Notes under the pieces: model-generated
Databases searched by the model: none
Seen by the model: only the letters and a program-made list of their open reading frames with translations
What the model was told of the DNA's origin: nothing
Program-made: the position numbers and the translations under genes
Assembly (NCBI RefSeq): GCF_011386835.1
Contig: NC_088800.1
Coordinates: 51,861,439 to 51,925,438 of the forward strand
DNA: 64,000 bases
Reading direction: 5' to 3'
Source of the DNA: Chrysemys picta bellii
Lineage: Eukaryota; Chordata; Testudines; Emydidae
Part shown: positions 11,881-24,124 of the stretch, piece by piece
How positions within the stretch are numbered: the first letter of the stretch is position 1
Layout of the letters: every line of letters starts with the position of its first letter

Positions 11881-12179
11881 GCTTCACTGCCAAAAAAGGT
11901 GTGTTTTTACAGTAAGATAATTAATATGTAAGCTATCTCACTGTAAAATCCTTGTGGAAACAAAGCTCTAATTTTTAACATGATGAAGCTATGCAAGGTC
12001 ATCTGCATATGGGAGTGGGGAAGTGTTGACCTCGCCCAGCTACATCATTGTAAAAACTACCTGTGCATTGTTTCCACTGGACTTTCCAGCAAGGTAACTA
12101 ATGCATATTAGTTCTCTCTGTAAAAAAAAAAAAAAAACAAAAACAAAAAAACCCACCTTTTTTTGGCAGTGGAAACAGT
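11881..12179. mobile_element. MITE with long imperfect terminal inverted repeats
   Basis: The left arm (11881-11963) starts 'gcttcactgccaaaaaagg'. The right arm (about 12064-12179), read in reverse complement, gives 'ccactgccaaaaaaaggtg'. Similarity continues inward through 'ttttacag', 'taatatg' and 'gtggaaacaa' for roughly 80 bp per arm. The right arm has expanded into an A-rich run. The flanks share 'ctaag' (just before 11881 and at 12180-12184), a possible 5-bp target duplication. No transposase is present and the superfamily is unassigned. Confidence 0.65.
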
Positions 12180-12184
12180 CTAAG

Positions 12185-14852
12185 ATGAAACAAACCGGAA
12201 AGAGAGGAAACAAAGTGCATTGCTGTTAAATAAGACTTTGTATTTAGTCAGTTTCCCCAAGCTCCTCGGGGTGCAGACTGCATATCTCTGTTCTAGACAC
12301 TTGACAAAAGGGGTCCTGATCCCAATTGGAGTCTCTGGACTCTTCTGTAAATCAAAAACTTTGTAGCTTCTCTTGTGTGTCAATCTCAAACAGCAGAAGG
12401 GAGAAAAAAAAATCAACATTTTAAGATAGTAAAGTGGGATTGTAAAACCACAAGTGCTGGCAGATGATTCAAGGGCTAGTGTAGAACCTGGAACTATTTA
12501 ACTCTTAACTAGATTCAGTTGAAGTCCCTTTAGGAATACACAGAAGTCTGAAGGGTTTGACAGAGTAACTAAGCATGAACCCAGAATTGCATTGTTGCCT
12601 ACCATTTAAATATTGTCACTTGTTTAATGTATCTTTTTCTTTTAGTGTGCCTCCCTCCCTAGAATGGCCTAACAGTAAATATATTGTGTCAATCTTAACA
12701 AAATCCTATCGCAATAAATACTATGTCTTATGTTGAGATGATCACCACATCACATAGTAGGGATGACAAACAAATCTCTTCATGATACATCTTAATGCGA
12801 ACATCAGCTCCCAACATTGTAAAAAGGGTACAAGTTTAATGTGTCAAAATATTAGACATGGCAATAGACGCCTGGTCAGAAGTGTAAACAAAGAAATAAG
12901 AGGTCTTTAAGAATCATGTATGTTTTAACATTATATTTTAATACCTTAATTAATGGGGGGAAATGAGATCTGCAAAAAAGAAAAGCCTCCCACAAAACAG
13001 AACTTCGCCCCAAATGCAATCACCAGACTTCAGACTCCCACCTCCATTCTCTAAGGAAATCCCTTTTAGTGTATGGGGTTTCAGGTGCCCCCTGGCATGC
13101 ACCAGAATATTTATAGGAAGGGAAGGGACACCAGTTCCAATGCTTTCCAAGTTAGACAGCTTCTTCCTACTTACCCAAAGTCTGGAATAGGCTAGGAGCC
13201 CAAGTGACGTGCTGCCGCTGCTGCTAAGGAAACAGATAACATACGGAAAGTTTCTGGAGAAATAAGTTTGGAGGGCAATGGAAGGTAGGAGAGAAAGAGA
13301 GACAGACAGACTTATCAGGGGAAGGAAATGCAGAAGTGAGCTGAAGGGAAGTCGGGGAGCCAGACTTATTACTACCCACAAATGTATTTCAAGCTTTCTG
13401 CATGGCTATTGCAAGTACCATTACAGATTCAACAGGAAGATGCCTTCCCCCTCCCTCTGCAAAGAGTAGAACTTGAGGAAAGTGTGTCAGGAAGTGCTTG
13501 GTAACAGAAGCTCACTGGGAAGGAAGACAAAGATTTTCCATAGCAGAGTGCATGTAACTTTTGTATTGAGCTTGCAGCCTTTCCACAAAGAATTGGGCAA
13601 TGCTATGTCAGGACAATGATGAAAAAGCTAAACCTAACAAGCACTGCTTGGTTAATAAACCTGTTGTAAGAGCAAGATAGCAAAAACAAAACACAAAAGA
13701 ACACCACTTTTCCTTTTAGTTATTAAATATACACCTCTAACTTCAGATTTATAAGCTATAAATCCATAGTGATAAGATGCAGGAGTCTTAAACACACAGA
13801 TAAACAGACATAAAAGGAGGTGTGTTATAATCTGTGATTCAATTGTATTAGCATTTCCAAGCATCCATGGAGCATTTTGAAGAGCACTTCCCCCATCCCC
13901 TGTATTATAAATCTGTTCCGTAACTCTAAAGCCTACTTCCAACCAATCCCTTCCAAAGAGGTAACCTCAGCCCAGTCCTATAAGGTGCTGAGCACCCTCA
14001 AAAACCCTAAATGAGAGTTGAAGATGTTCAGGATCTTAGAAGATGTTCAGCACCTTGCATGATCACACTCCTAATAACTTAAGTGGGAACAGGATTGCCT
14101 ATAACCCCAGTTTAGAATTAGCCCCACCTGACTCACATCAAGCAGAGAAGAGATCTTACTAACACAAGGAGTGCAGAATCCGAGGAACATTTGCTCACAA
14201 AAAGAACTAAAAAAAGGAGACAAGGAAAAACTAGAGGTGCTGGAAGTGGTTGGATTCAATGCTCGCTCTGATTAGATTAGAGCTCTGTCCCCTACTGTAG
14301 TGGAGATAAATGTTTCCGGTAGGGGACTGGAGTGAGTGCTAGCAGATGGAAGGGATTACTGTAACAATCGCTCTCCACTTGTACTGTATTTCAAGCGATT
14401 GCAAGAGAAGGAGATTCCTAGCAGCATGGCCAATGCAGCCGCACTGAAGAGTTCCCTGCCTATTAATTCTGCAGCCACTGAGGGAACTTGATGGCATGGT
14501 TTCATTTACAAGATTTTGCCCCTATCCATCTCTCACCAGAATGCTGAAACCTCAGTATGAAACATTGTTGCCATGAACACAAATCATGCCAGAGAACGAA
14601 CAGTCATTTCTATTAGCGTGTGGCGTCTGTTAGTGGGCCAGCCCAAACTGACAGCTGATGTCTATATTGATATGGAAAATACTGTTCTGTCAAGATACCA
14701 TGAAACACACCCAACTGCATGCAGCCAGGAGTGGGGGTGGGGGGGAAGCAACAGAGAACAGGAGTCAAGATAACTCTTCTCTCCCACCTCTCGGACGTGC
14801 TGCTGATGGGTCCTTGATGCATCACTGCAACATTGTAAAGCAAAATTCACTT
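12185..14852. other. No gene; one possible palindromic-repeat remnant
   Basis: Mostly unique AT-rich sequence. At 13983-14054, 'gtgctgagcaccctcaa' and later 'gttcagcacc' resemble a decayed inverted-repeat element. Nothing else was supported. Confidence 0.35.
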
Positions 14853-14942
14853 GGGTCCAGATCTGCAAAGGTACTTAGTTGCCCAAATCCCACTGAAATT
14901 AATCAGAATTAGGCACCTAAATACCTTAAAAAAATCTGGGCC
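14853..14942. repeat. Palindromic foldback repeat, copy 1
   Basis: Starts 'gggtccagatctgcaaag' and ends 'ctaaataccttaaaaaaatc' then 'tgggcc'. The two halves are imperfect inverted repeats around a 'ccactgaaattaatcag' centre. Three more copies of the same design are at 27552, 37669 and 47526. Confidence 0.65.
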
Positions 14943-15878
14943 TTGTACATACAAGTCTGCCCAAGCAATGCAACAGCATCTATGCCTTGAGAACTGGTGC
15001 TGGTCAGAGGAGAGGGCGATATATCTTGATTACCCCATTCCAAGATTTTAGTAAACACTGGATGTAAGTCAGACAGATACTTCCTGAGCACCCCAAAAGG
15101 GGAAGGTTAGACTAACTGCATGCTGACACGAAAAAAAGGAGACAAAGGCCTTCTTCTGAAAGAGTTAGCAGTCCAGGAAGCAATCTTAAACAATTTCACT
15201 TGTCTGCTAACATTTCTCAAGTCAAACAGTGGAAGAGCAGCACTCCCTGTCACTGCAGGACTCTGCCCCAGGAAGACCTGATTTGGGGGGAAGGAGGGTC
15301 AATGCGTGCAATGGGAGGAGGAGGCTGCTGCCTCTGTCCTGTGGTTCTCAGAAGCTCGACAGGAATAGGAGCATGGAGGGGAGGATGAAGTTCTTCTGTC
15401 CTTTCTGAGGAGGAAATAAGGAGACAATCTTTCCCTCCACTCCACTCCACGATGCACTGATTGCAAGAAGAATACGTCTTTTGGCTAGGGACCTATAGGA
15501 TTGCTACATAGACAATCGAAATATGCAGCTAATGCACTAAGTGACGACAAGGTGGAAGGATACTGGGGTGCTGCAGGTTGTACTAGTAGTACAACAGTTT
15601 ACAGGACATTTCAAAGGAGGATTTGAAGCAGAGGGTGAAAGCCCATAAGACTTAGTCGAGAGGGTAGTTCCAAGAGCAGGGAACGACATGGAGACGGGTC
15701 AGAGAATGTGACAAAGGGAGTACTTTGGTATGTGACTTGGACAGAAGACAAGGTCTGCTCTGGAGAACAACCTAAACGGATTATTGCTGATTTAAAGGAG
15801 AGGAAACTTTAATGGAAGAGTGTATGGGGTTAAAGATAGAGTGGTGGGATGTGTAGGTATTGGGGGAAATCCCATATA
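14943..15878. other. No recognisable feature
   Basis: Unique-looking sequence with no supported gene, exon or repeat. Confidence 0.35.
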
Positions 15879-16073
15879 CACCTCTACCCCGATATAACGC
15901 AACCCGATAGAACATGAATTCGGATATAATGCGGTAAAGCAGTGCTCGGGGAGGGGGGGGGGCAGGGCTGCGCACTCCGGCAGATCAAAGCAAGTTCGAT
16001 ATAACACGGTTTCACCTATAATGAGGTAAGATTTTTTGGCTCCCGAGGACAGCGTTATATCGGGGTACAGGTA
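15879..16073. mobile_element. Tc1/mariner-like MITE with TA duplication
   Basis: 195-bp element. The left end 'ctaccccgatataacgc' and right end 'gcgttatatcggggta' form nearly perfect inverted repeats of about 20 bp. Both sides abut TA (15877-15878 and 16074-16075), the target duplication of Tc1/mariner/Tigger-type elements. A G-run of about 12 lies inside. No transposase frame is present. Confidence 0.85.
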
Positions 16074-16139
16074 TATCACAGTGAAGTGCCCTACCCCCTC
16101 CTGAGGATTCACCAGCACATCCATCTATTCTCTATAGCA

Positions 16140-16359
16140 CAGGGGTTCTCAAACTGGGGATCAGGACCACTCAGGGGGTTATGTGATTATTACATGGGGG
16201 GTCAGGCGCTGTAAGCCTCCACCCCCAACCCCGCTTTGCCTCCAGCATTTATAATGGTGTTAAATATATTAAAAAGTGTTTTTCACTTATAAGGGGGAGT
16301 CGCACTCAGATGCTTAGTATGTGAAAGGGGTCATCAGTACAAAAGTCTGAGAACCACTG
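16140..16359. mobile_element. Non-autonomous hAT element, copy A of a two-copy family
   Basis: 220-bp element with ends 'caggggttctcaaact' and 'agtctgagaaccactg'. It is flanked by perfect 8-bp repeats 'ctatagca' (16132-16139, 16360-16367). The interior contains 'ccagcatttataatggtg', identical in the 219-bp copy at 58790-59008. The right target duplication overlaps the first two bases of the next hAT element. Confidence 0.9.
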
Positions 16360-16365
16360 CTATAG

Positions 16366-16677
16366 CAGGAGTTCTCAACCAGGGGTCCAGGGCCCCCTGG
16401 GGGGCCACGAGCAGGTTTCAGGGGATCCGCCAAGCAGGGCGAGCGTTCTACTCGTTGGGGCCCAGGGCAGAAAGCCGATGCCTCACTGCATGGGACTGAA
16501 GCCCAGGGCCCCAAGCCCCACCACCCAGGGTGGAAGCCTGAGCAATTGCCTTGCTTGCTACCCTGTAAGGCCAGCCCTGGCTTTCATATGCAGAAAAACA
16601 GTTGTGGAACAGCTGGGCTGTGGAGTTTTTATAGCATGTTGGGGTGGCCTCAGAAAGAAAAAGGTTGAGAACCCCTG
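16366..16677. mobile_element. Second hAT element, adjoining and older
   Basis: 312-bp element with ends 'caggagttctcaaccagg' and 'ggttgagaacccctg'. After removing copy A, the flanks are 'ctctatag' and 'atctattg', an 8-bp duplication matching at 6 of 8 positions. That suggests it was present before the 16140-16359 element landed on its left junction. Its GC-rich interior carries no transposase. Confidence 0.8.
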
Positions 16678-18241
16678 ATCTATTGCATTGCTGCTTGTGC
16701 TTTCTCTGGGTAAGAGGGCAGGCATTAGAGTAACACTGGCCTAGATTCTTGCACCTAGTGAAGTCAAAGTTTCAGCCAGTGTCATCTGTGTCCACCCTGT
16801 GATGAGTTTTATTATTTCTGTAAATGGCAAGTCCACCACTATATCCTGCTTCTCTTCCTACCCCAGTCCTGGCCAGCAGTGTACACAGTTGTCTAGAACT
16901 ATGACCAGACCCTACATTGGATACCTCAATACGAGTGGAGAAAGTAGCATGGGATGGAAACAGGGAAATCTCATTTTAAATCCCCTTATCTCGTTTAGCT
17001 GAGTTTTACCAGAAAATTACTGAAACTGGAAAGCCCGCAGAGAGAAGGAAAGAGAAGAAGAGGGGTATCAAAAATAGCAACCTCCCCCCCCCCCCCCCGA
17101 GCTCAATTATATCTCTTTTAAATGATTAGACCTCATAAAAGACTGAACAGTTTCTCAGAGCAATGGAACCCATGAACAACTGTATTGTGGAAGGTCAGAA
17201 TCTGACTCTAGGTTTATTTTAGTTTTTTCCCCCACACCTCCACCGTTGCCCATTTTATAACAAAGACCCTGCTGGAAAGCTCACTACATCCCTCCTCTGA
17301 ATAAATGCGAGATACCGTATGGGGTTCTAGAGCACTTAGAAATGGTGTTTCTCTCTGTAGTGTCGTCCCAACTAAGGGTTACTATGTCTAGCAGACACCT
17401 CTTTCCTGAAACCTGTTCAAACTGATAGTCCCCACTCTGATCCAGTAGGAAAAGAAAGCTTCTTATCCCATTCCAGTCCAAGCCCATCTGTGTATGAAAG
17501 AATAAGTCAGGGACAGAGAAGAACGGGTTCCCTGTGGGGGCTAGCAGCAGGGAGGAGAAGCACCCTTTTTCACGGGAGCGTGCAAAATGTTTTGAAGCAT
17601 GTGCGACCAGCAAAGCATATTGCAGGCAGGTCCTCACCAGTGTTAAGACAAACCCTGTTTCCTGTGAATGCTGATCACCTGCTCACATGGCAGCACTGTC
17701 ACTTGTGCACACTGTCAAGTATTCCTGAGAGAGAAATTCACAAGTCTCATCTGGTTGTGACACAGCACATAACAGAGCAGACTTCTCAGCCAAAGGAAGA
17801 GGCTGGACAAGATTATTTAAGTGCAAGCATATGAGCAGCTTGAATTTCAGGAAGAGATTTGATTTGTGACACAGCATTGTCTAAATGACATGCATTCCTG
17901 CAAGGAACAAGCATCTTCCCAGCTGAATAGATCTGCCTTTCACACCCTGGCTCAGGGCTATACACACACTGCATCCACTTGCCCAGACGCCTGAGAGCTC
18001 TGAACAGTCAAGAAATACAATCGGGGCATTTCTGCTGTGCTTTGGTACTCCTGGCTACTGCAACATTTAGGGGGAGGACAAGGACAAGACAACTGTGTGA
18101 TTCGAGTAATGCAAACAACTTAGTTTTAAGAGGGGGCTGGACAAATTTATAAATGCACTGTATTACAAAGTTGCTTGTGATGATAGGGGCAGGACTCAAC
18201 CGTCATGGGACTCATTTCCAGTTCGTTTTATGTTCCTAAAC
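16678..18241. other. No gene seen; one homopolymer
   Basis: A run of 15 C occurs at 17084-17098. No supported exon or interspersed repeat was recognised in the rest. Confidence 0.35.
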
Positions 18242-18562
18242 CAGTGGTCCTCAAACTGTGGGGCATGCCACCTTAGGAAGGTACATACAGAGGAACGTTC
18301 AGGGGGGCATACAGCAGGGCCCAGGCCAGCCCCCATGGGGAGCAGGAAGGGAACGCCATACAGCCCAGCTCCAGCCTTTGCCCAGCTTTGCCCAATTCCC
18401 TTTCCACCTCCAGACCATCTCTGCCTTTAGCCCCAGCTCCTCCTCCATCTCCAGTTCAGCCCAAGCTCCTCTGCTGAGCCAACTGTGCAGTAATGGAGGG
18501 GGACGTGGACAGATTCCATTACTGATAAGAAGCATACAACAGGAAAAGTTTGGGCGCCACTG
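18242..18562. mobile_element. Non-autonomous hAT element
   Basis: 321-bp element with ends 'cagtggtcctcaaactg' and 'agtttgggcgccactg'. The flanking 8-bp repeats 'tcctaaac' (18234-18241) and 'tcctaaat' (18563-18570) match at 7 of 8. The interior is rich in 'cccagctcc'-like text and has no coding frame of interest. Confidence 0.85.
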
Positions 18563-18570
18563 TCCTAAAT

Positions 18571-19097
18571 ACGCTGCCTCAGGGTTTCAGCCAGTCACCT
18601 GCAGGGGTCAGGAAGGGATCTTCCCCCACCAATGTCTTCTAGGTTTTTGTTTAATCTCCTTCCTCAGAAGCATCAGGGATGGTCATGGCAGGAGATGGGA
18701 CATTGGACAAGGAGGGTCAGGACTCTGAGGTGGTGCAGAGCATATTCTCTCTCGGTCTAACTGATCACCATACGTGGTGTCAGGAAGGAATTTGCCCCTA
18801 GGTCAGATTGGCAGGAGTACTTGGCCTTCTTCTGCAGTGGGTGTGGGTCACTTGCCAGGATCATCTGGATATATCTCACTTAATCGTTTCCCTGCCACTG
18901 CAGGGGCCTCAGACATTGGTGCACCTTGGTCCCTCCTGTTCTCTTCCTGTGGCACAGAACAGTCTAGTCTCCTGTGGGCTGTAATACTTTGGTCTCATTG
19001 TGGCTGTTGGGTTTTGTGTGCGGAAACTGGGGTCCTGTACTATACAGGAGGTCAGACTAGATGATCTCATGGCCCCTTCTGATCTCAAACTCTATGA
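18571..19097 (+). repeat. CR1 3'UTR/tail, plus orientation
   Basis: The end reads 'ggaggtcagactagatgat' then 'ggccccttctgatctcaaac', followed by 'tctatgaag'. This is the standard reptile/bird CR1 3' end with its short tail repeat. Text such as 'caggaaggaatttgcccct' upstream fits CR1 3'UTR. It is 5'-truncated with no ORF2 left, and it starts at the target duplication of the preceding hAT, so the hAT lies at or in the CR1 edge. Confidence 0.75.
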
Positions 19098-22000
19098 AGT
19101 GACAGATGTTCAGGACACACATCAGTCACACAGGACAAGGCATGCAGCTTTGCATTTAGTCTCAGCTAGTCTAGCTGCAGCACAGGTTGCTAAGCAGGGC
19201 TCAGAGTACAAGTGCCAAGCTAGCCTTTCTCTGCCCAAGGTAGCAGGAGCAGAAGGCATAGAGGAAGGAGCATGCTCAGCCTTGAGGGAAAGGGTAGGCT
19301 TTGTACCCCTCTCAGTAGGTCCCTCTACCTGAAAGGAAACAGGACAGGTAGGCTCGCAGGGAGTCCTGCTTCTGCAGTAGGAGGAAGGCAGCCTGTAATC
19401 GTTTTGGGGGGTAAATCGGGGAGAATAGGAGGAAAGACCACACACTCCCTCCATACATCCCAGCATTTCAAGTGACTAAAGTGGGACTGCCCACAGGGGG
19501 TGGGAGACCCAGAGCAGGGTGGAACAGTTGCAGAGTAAGCCCACCCTGCGCTGGCAGCTCCTGTCCTGTGAGGCTGGCTGGGCTCAGTTTCCCGACTCTG
19601 GGCATCATAACTTCACCCTGGGGGGCCAGGAGAAACCTGAGTGGCACTGTGACCCCATGTGCCAGGGACCAGGTCACAAAGCCAGAGCAGGGAGTTGAGC
19701 CCAGCCAGCACCACGGGACAGGAGCTGCTTCAACTGGGATAATGGGTTTGGGGGTGGGGGGAGTCAAAGCGGTTCAGTCCCTTGAAACCCGGGACTGTTG
19801 AGATGTACACCCTCCCCAAAATAGTCTGCATTGGGCTTTCTTTGCCCAAACATTCCAGGGAGGAGATTGCTTCAGAGCCTTTGTATCCGAACAGCACATC
19901 CTGGAAGGAAAGCCTTTCGGTTTGGACCAGACCAGCAGCCTGTCAGAATGCAGTCCACGCCCGCAGAAGATGAGCTCTATGAACTCATCCTCACTTAAAG
20001 GATTTCCTTTATGAAATCAGCCCTGGTGAGGGATGCCAGTACATACACACAGTGAGCAGGCCAGGGCCCTAGGAATACAACTGCCCCAGAGGAAGCAGGG
20101 GGTGCTGCAAACACCATCAGCCTTACATTCCTCCTGGCTGACGTCTTAATTATTAACTGAGGATGAACAGCATAGGGAACCCCAGGGGAAGCTTCTGCAT
20201 CAGCGTGCCTCAGCCCCGATATCAAGCTGCCACCTTCTAGGCACTGAAAGGATGTTCAGTAGCCCTGGATCCTTCAGTCGTAGGCTGCTCAAGGGTGTCA
20301 GTGCCAATTCACAGCAGTAACCTGTGATGGGGCCACCTGTCCAGAGCTAGAGTCAAACCCACCAATTCATTTCATGGAGAGTTTAACAGAGTTTAACAAC
20401 TATGTCACTGCATGAACACATTGTCAGTTTGAGTGTGAAATATTGAAACAGAGGCGTTACTGAGCTATTGCTGAATCTGCTAGGCATTGGAAAAAAATAA
20501 AAAGTAATTCAGAATAAAACTCACATTTGATAAGAGGTTCCCAACTACAGACCTATATTCAGGAGCAACCTTTGGACTCTGCTTCCTGGGATTAAAAAAA
20601 GTCTTTACACTGATGATGCTTTCAGGAAGGATGCAGTCCATTCTACATATCAAAGTCCCTTTAGCAGCTGCACATAAGCAGGAATTGCAGCTTCAGAGGC
20701 TCTTTGCCTCTCTTATGGACTGCATAGTCAACTGCAAAGAAAGCAGACCCCCCCTGCTCAGTTGGACCCCATTTCAAGTCACTCCTATAGACTGCCAAGA
20801 ACTCTCCTGGTGCAGGCCTTTGCTGAAGTCAGATAGGGTAAGGGCAAGCCAAAGCTCAGCTGCATAGAAGACTCTGGTCCTAGGCCACAAAAAGAAATGA
20901 TCAGCTCCAGATTTTTTTTTTAATTATTTTTTTTAAGTTCTATAAGTTTCTCTCTCAATATCTGAGTGTCTTCCCCACCTTCCTCCCCCACAGGTTTTCC
21001 CATCTCAGAGTCCTGCATCACGGTAGCCATCCTTGGCAAAGGATGTGGAACTCCCTGTTGCTCCTTGCTCAGGAACAGTAGTTACCAGGAAGGCCACTCC
21101 CCAACAGAGGTTAAGCACATGGGCACTGCAGAACTCACCCCAGGACCCAGCCAGGGCTTGGAGAAATCAAGCTTGAGAAATGAGCTGTTGAGCTAGCCTT
21201 GTGGTTAGCGCATCAAAACTTACTCCTTTTTCTCAGATAATGGTAAGATCCGTTTTCTGGGCAATTAAAATGAGAAACGGATGGCACAATATGAACATCT
21301 GTTTATAGAAAAAAAGAGGATGTGTATAGAAATTGCTAGGTTTTACACAAGAGCCTCTGCATAACGTTTCAATTTGGTGGGTTTTGGACAGTATTAGAAA
21401 TGTGTCCCAAGTTTATGATAGACAAAATCCGATGGTTTGAGGGGCTGGTAATGGAATATGCAGTGTTTCACCTACAGATCACTGGTTTGAATCTGGATCA
21501 GTATTGGCTAAACTGGATTGCTCTTCAGGGAGCATGTATAGAGTATTTAGTGATCTCAGCCCAGTTCCCAGTGGACAAGCACTATCAACACAAACATATA
21601 AAATTAACCTTAGCTGCCAGTTTCAGGCGAGAAGCCCTGAACACACATGGAAGCTTAACTTCCTTTACAGCTAGGGATGGTCCCTGCCTGGTGACTGTTG
21701 AGGCATGTTGGCAGGATTTTGTGAGTGCACCCTAGCTGCTCAGGAGCCAGAGGAATTTGATTGCCAGGACTGTCAAGACTTTCCATGAGTGTTAAATTCA
21801 CTCAAATTGCAAGGCTATCCAATCCCTTTATCCACAGGGTATTCAATTTAGCAAGATGAGCCACTAAGTAGTGGAAATATCAAAAATGCAATAGCACTGA
21901 GTAAAACTCAAAATATGACTGTAAAATTAGCTACATAAAAATGGGTTCAAGAGCACACAGAAAGCAGCCATGGGAAATTTTAAAGCTATTAGAGGTATTT

Positions 22001-23146
22001 GGGGTTTTCTTTGAAATAAAAAGAGTTGTGGTATTTTCTGGGGTACACAGTTCAGAGTGCAGGAGGCACAGCCCATATTGATCGATTCCTAATCTATTGG
22101 TTTCTTTCGTACATTTACTGTTATGGTTATAATGTAAAAATCAGTCCAAGTTATTGAGTCACTAGTTCTTTTCCTACATTACTGGCTTCCAACTGATTTG
22201 AATTGCCTTATCGAATAAAAGGTTTTTAATTACATTTTTCAGACCATAGAAGCACCTGTTGAAATGGTATCAACAATAAGAAAAAAAATGAAGGATACAG
22301 CAGGAATTGTCAGTCAACACTAGGTGCAAAGTACACCAGTTCTCGATGACACACCACTCTCACTTAATGCTGGGTGTGGAGCCCTTTTTGCAGATACCCA
22401 GTACCTCACAGAAGCAATCCTTAATATACGAATGCTAGCGCTCATGTCAAGTCTTGTCTACAGCCCTGTAATTTTCTACTAGGAGTCTAGATCTCACAGC
22501 TATCTTGCCCTCTCCAAGCCATCTTCTCAACAGTTTTTGCATGTACTCGTACAGCAACTCTTATAAAGACTATGCACAAAGAGAACTCAGCACTGTCAGG
22601 AGTCAAGCTGTACTGCTCCTCCAAACTCTGAATTCAATCTGTCTCACCCCAAATGTTAACAAGCGCCTGATTCTCTCAGACTCCTGTCTGCAAGTGCCAG
22701 CTACTACAGCCCCCAGGCTGGTCTTGGCGAAGATGCAGAGTTCCAGGGTCTGAATTAGATTGCTTCTGTCAAGCCCTTAGATTCACATTTTGCACTGAAA
22801 ATGGCGAGAAGTATGACAGATTGCAAGTCACCACAGGACCTGCACCCTGCCAGGCAGCATTACATTTTAACTACTGAGAGGGGATGCAGGAGAGAGAGCA
22901 GCGCCACTCCTTGGTTCTTAATTATAGTCTTGTGACACTATAGTTAATGGTCTGTCAGGGCTTCCATTATAAACCTTGATTTTGCAGGAGGTAGAGATTA
23001 AGTTTAGGCTCCTGAGTACCCAAGTAGCAACTCACCAAAAGCTTTAGATATGAGCTAATCTCATAGTTCTTTTGGTACAAGTGCCTGAGTACTAACTGTG
23101 AGTATAGTTCAGTGCCTGTACTAACCCTTCAACAATGCTCCAAAAT
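19098..23146. other. No recognisable gene
   Basis: Presumed intron of RAB40C. Some pyrimidine-tract-plus-AG sites occur (for example near 20995), but no open exon of recognisable protein follows them. 19470-19760 is GC-richer without an identified repeat. Confidence 0.35.

Positions 23147-23178
<32 letters not shown>
23147..23178. repeat. (CATA)n/(CA)n microsatellite
   Basis: Compound simple repeat: several 'cata' units followed by about nine 'ca' units, directly seen. Confidence 0.9.
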
Positions 23179-23337
23179 TTATTTTAAACCGATGTATAAG
23201 TGCCGCCATGCTTCTTGCACATCTAACGAACGTGTCAGATAACAGAGTACATGTTTCCGATCATTTCTCTACTATGACACTGGGAGGCAGATTCGTATGA
23301 TTTTAAGGAATAAAGTGACAACACCTTTGCATTAGCA

Positions 23338-23659
23338 CAGGGGTGGACAAACTACAGCCCGGGGGCCGCATCCAGCCCGTCAGATGTTTTAATCTGGCCC
23401 TTGAGCTCCCGACGGGGAGTGGAGTCTGGGGCTTGCCCTGCTCCGCATATGCTGTGGCTCCGTGTGGCTCCTGGAACCAGCGGCATGTCCGCCCTCTGGC
23501 TCCTACGCATAGGGGCAGCCAGGGGGCTCCGCACGCTGCCCCTGCCCCAAGCGCCTCCCCTACAGCTTCCATTGGCTGGGAACCGTGAGCATTCATGGCC
23601 CGCCATGCAATTTCCATACCCAGATGTGGCCCTCAGGCCAAAAAGTCTGCCCACCCCTG
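23338..23659. mobile_element. Non-autonomous hAT element with perfect 8-bp duplication
   Basis: 322-bp GC-rich element with ends 'caggggtggacaaact' and 'gtctgcccacccctg'. It is flanked by identical 'cattagca' (23330-23337 and 23660-23667). Overlapping open frames inside reflect GC content; no hAT transposase motif is visible. It sits about 270 bp beyond the RAB40C exon 2 donor, in intron. Confidence 0.92.
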
Positions 23660-23929
23660 CATTAGCACTAATGAAAGTCCCATTAAGCCGAACTGATAAG
23701 TCACCAAGCCAAACTGTAGCAAAGTACAATGCAAAACATGGGATACATCCATTGAGCATCATGTACTGTACAATTCCCTTCCTCAATAAAAGTCAATCTA
23801 TTTGTAAGAAAAACTAGAGCTGCAGCTCAATAACAATTAGAAAAAAGCTTTATCAATAGCTTCTTTATAATTATGGCTGCACTTTTACCGAGTGGAGCAT
23901 TCTCCCCCTACCCCTTCCAAAATCCTTAC

Positions 23930-24124
23930 CATTGCTATAGGCATAAGGGGATTCGGACGCTCCATCTTGAAGGCTCTCCAGGATTTCTCCTTTCCCAACA
24001 TCACTGTCTCCTACCAACAGGAACTTGAGCAGATAATCATAGCTCTTCACAGGGCTTCCCTGGGTTCCCATTCTCCCTCTCATTAGTGAAGAGGCACAAT
24101 CCGCATACTAAACATGCAGCCAGA
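23930..24124 (-). CDS. RAB40C: RAB40C first coding exon (coding part 23930-24071)
   Basis: RAB40C is a Rab-like small GTPase with a C-terminal SOCS box that acts as substrate receptor of a Cullin5 ubiquitin ligase. This exon encodes its first 48 residues from the ATG at 24071; the last codon is split (phase 1). The protein starts [19 protein letters not shown] and differs very little from mammalian RAB40C as I remember it, while RAB40B differs at many of these residues. The P-loop G21-x4-GKG carries G28 where most Rabs have S/T, a known Rab40 trait. The donor is AATG|GTAAGG at 23930/23929. Upstream, a pyrimidine tract ending in CAG puts the acceptor at 24125, so 24072-24124 is 5'UTR. An in-frame ATG at 24083 is less likely as start. 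The GTPase core and SOCS-box exons were not found in the window. Confidence 0.92.

Noticed and set aside
23352..23817. Overlapping ORFs of 80-144 codons on both strands
   Set aside because: All fall in the GC-rich hAT element at 23338-23659; no transposase motif.
1..23900. Search for RAB40C exons 2 and later
   Set aside because: No frame encoding the expected switch or SOCS-box motifs was seen on the minus strand. A short exon could have been missed by eye.
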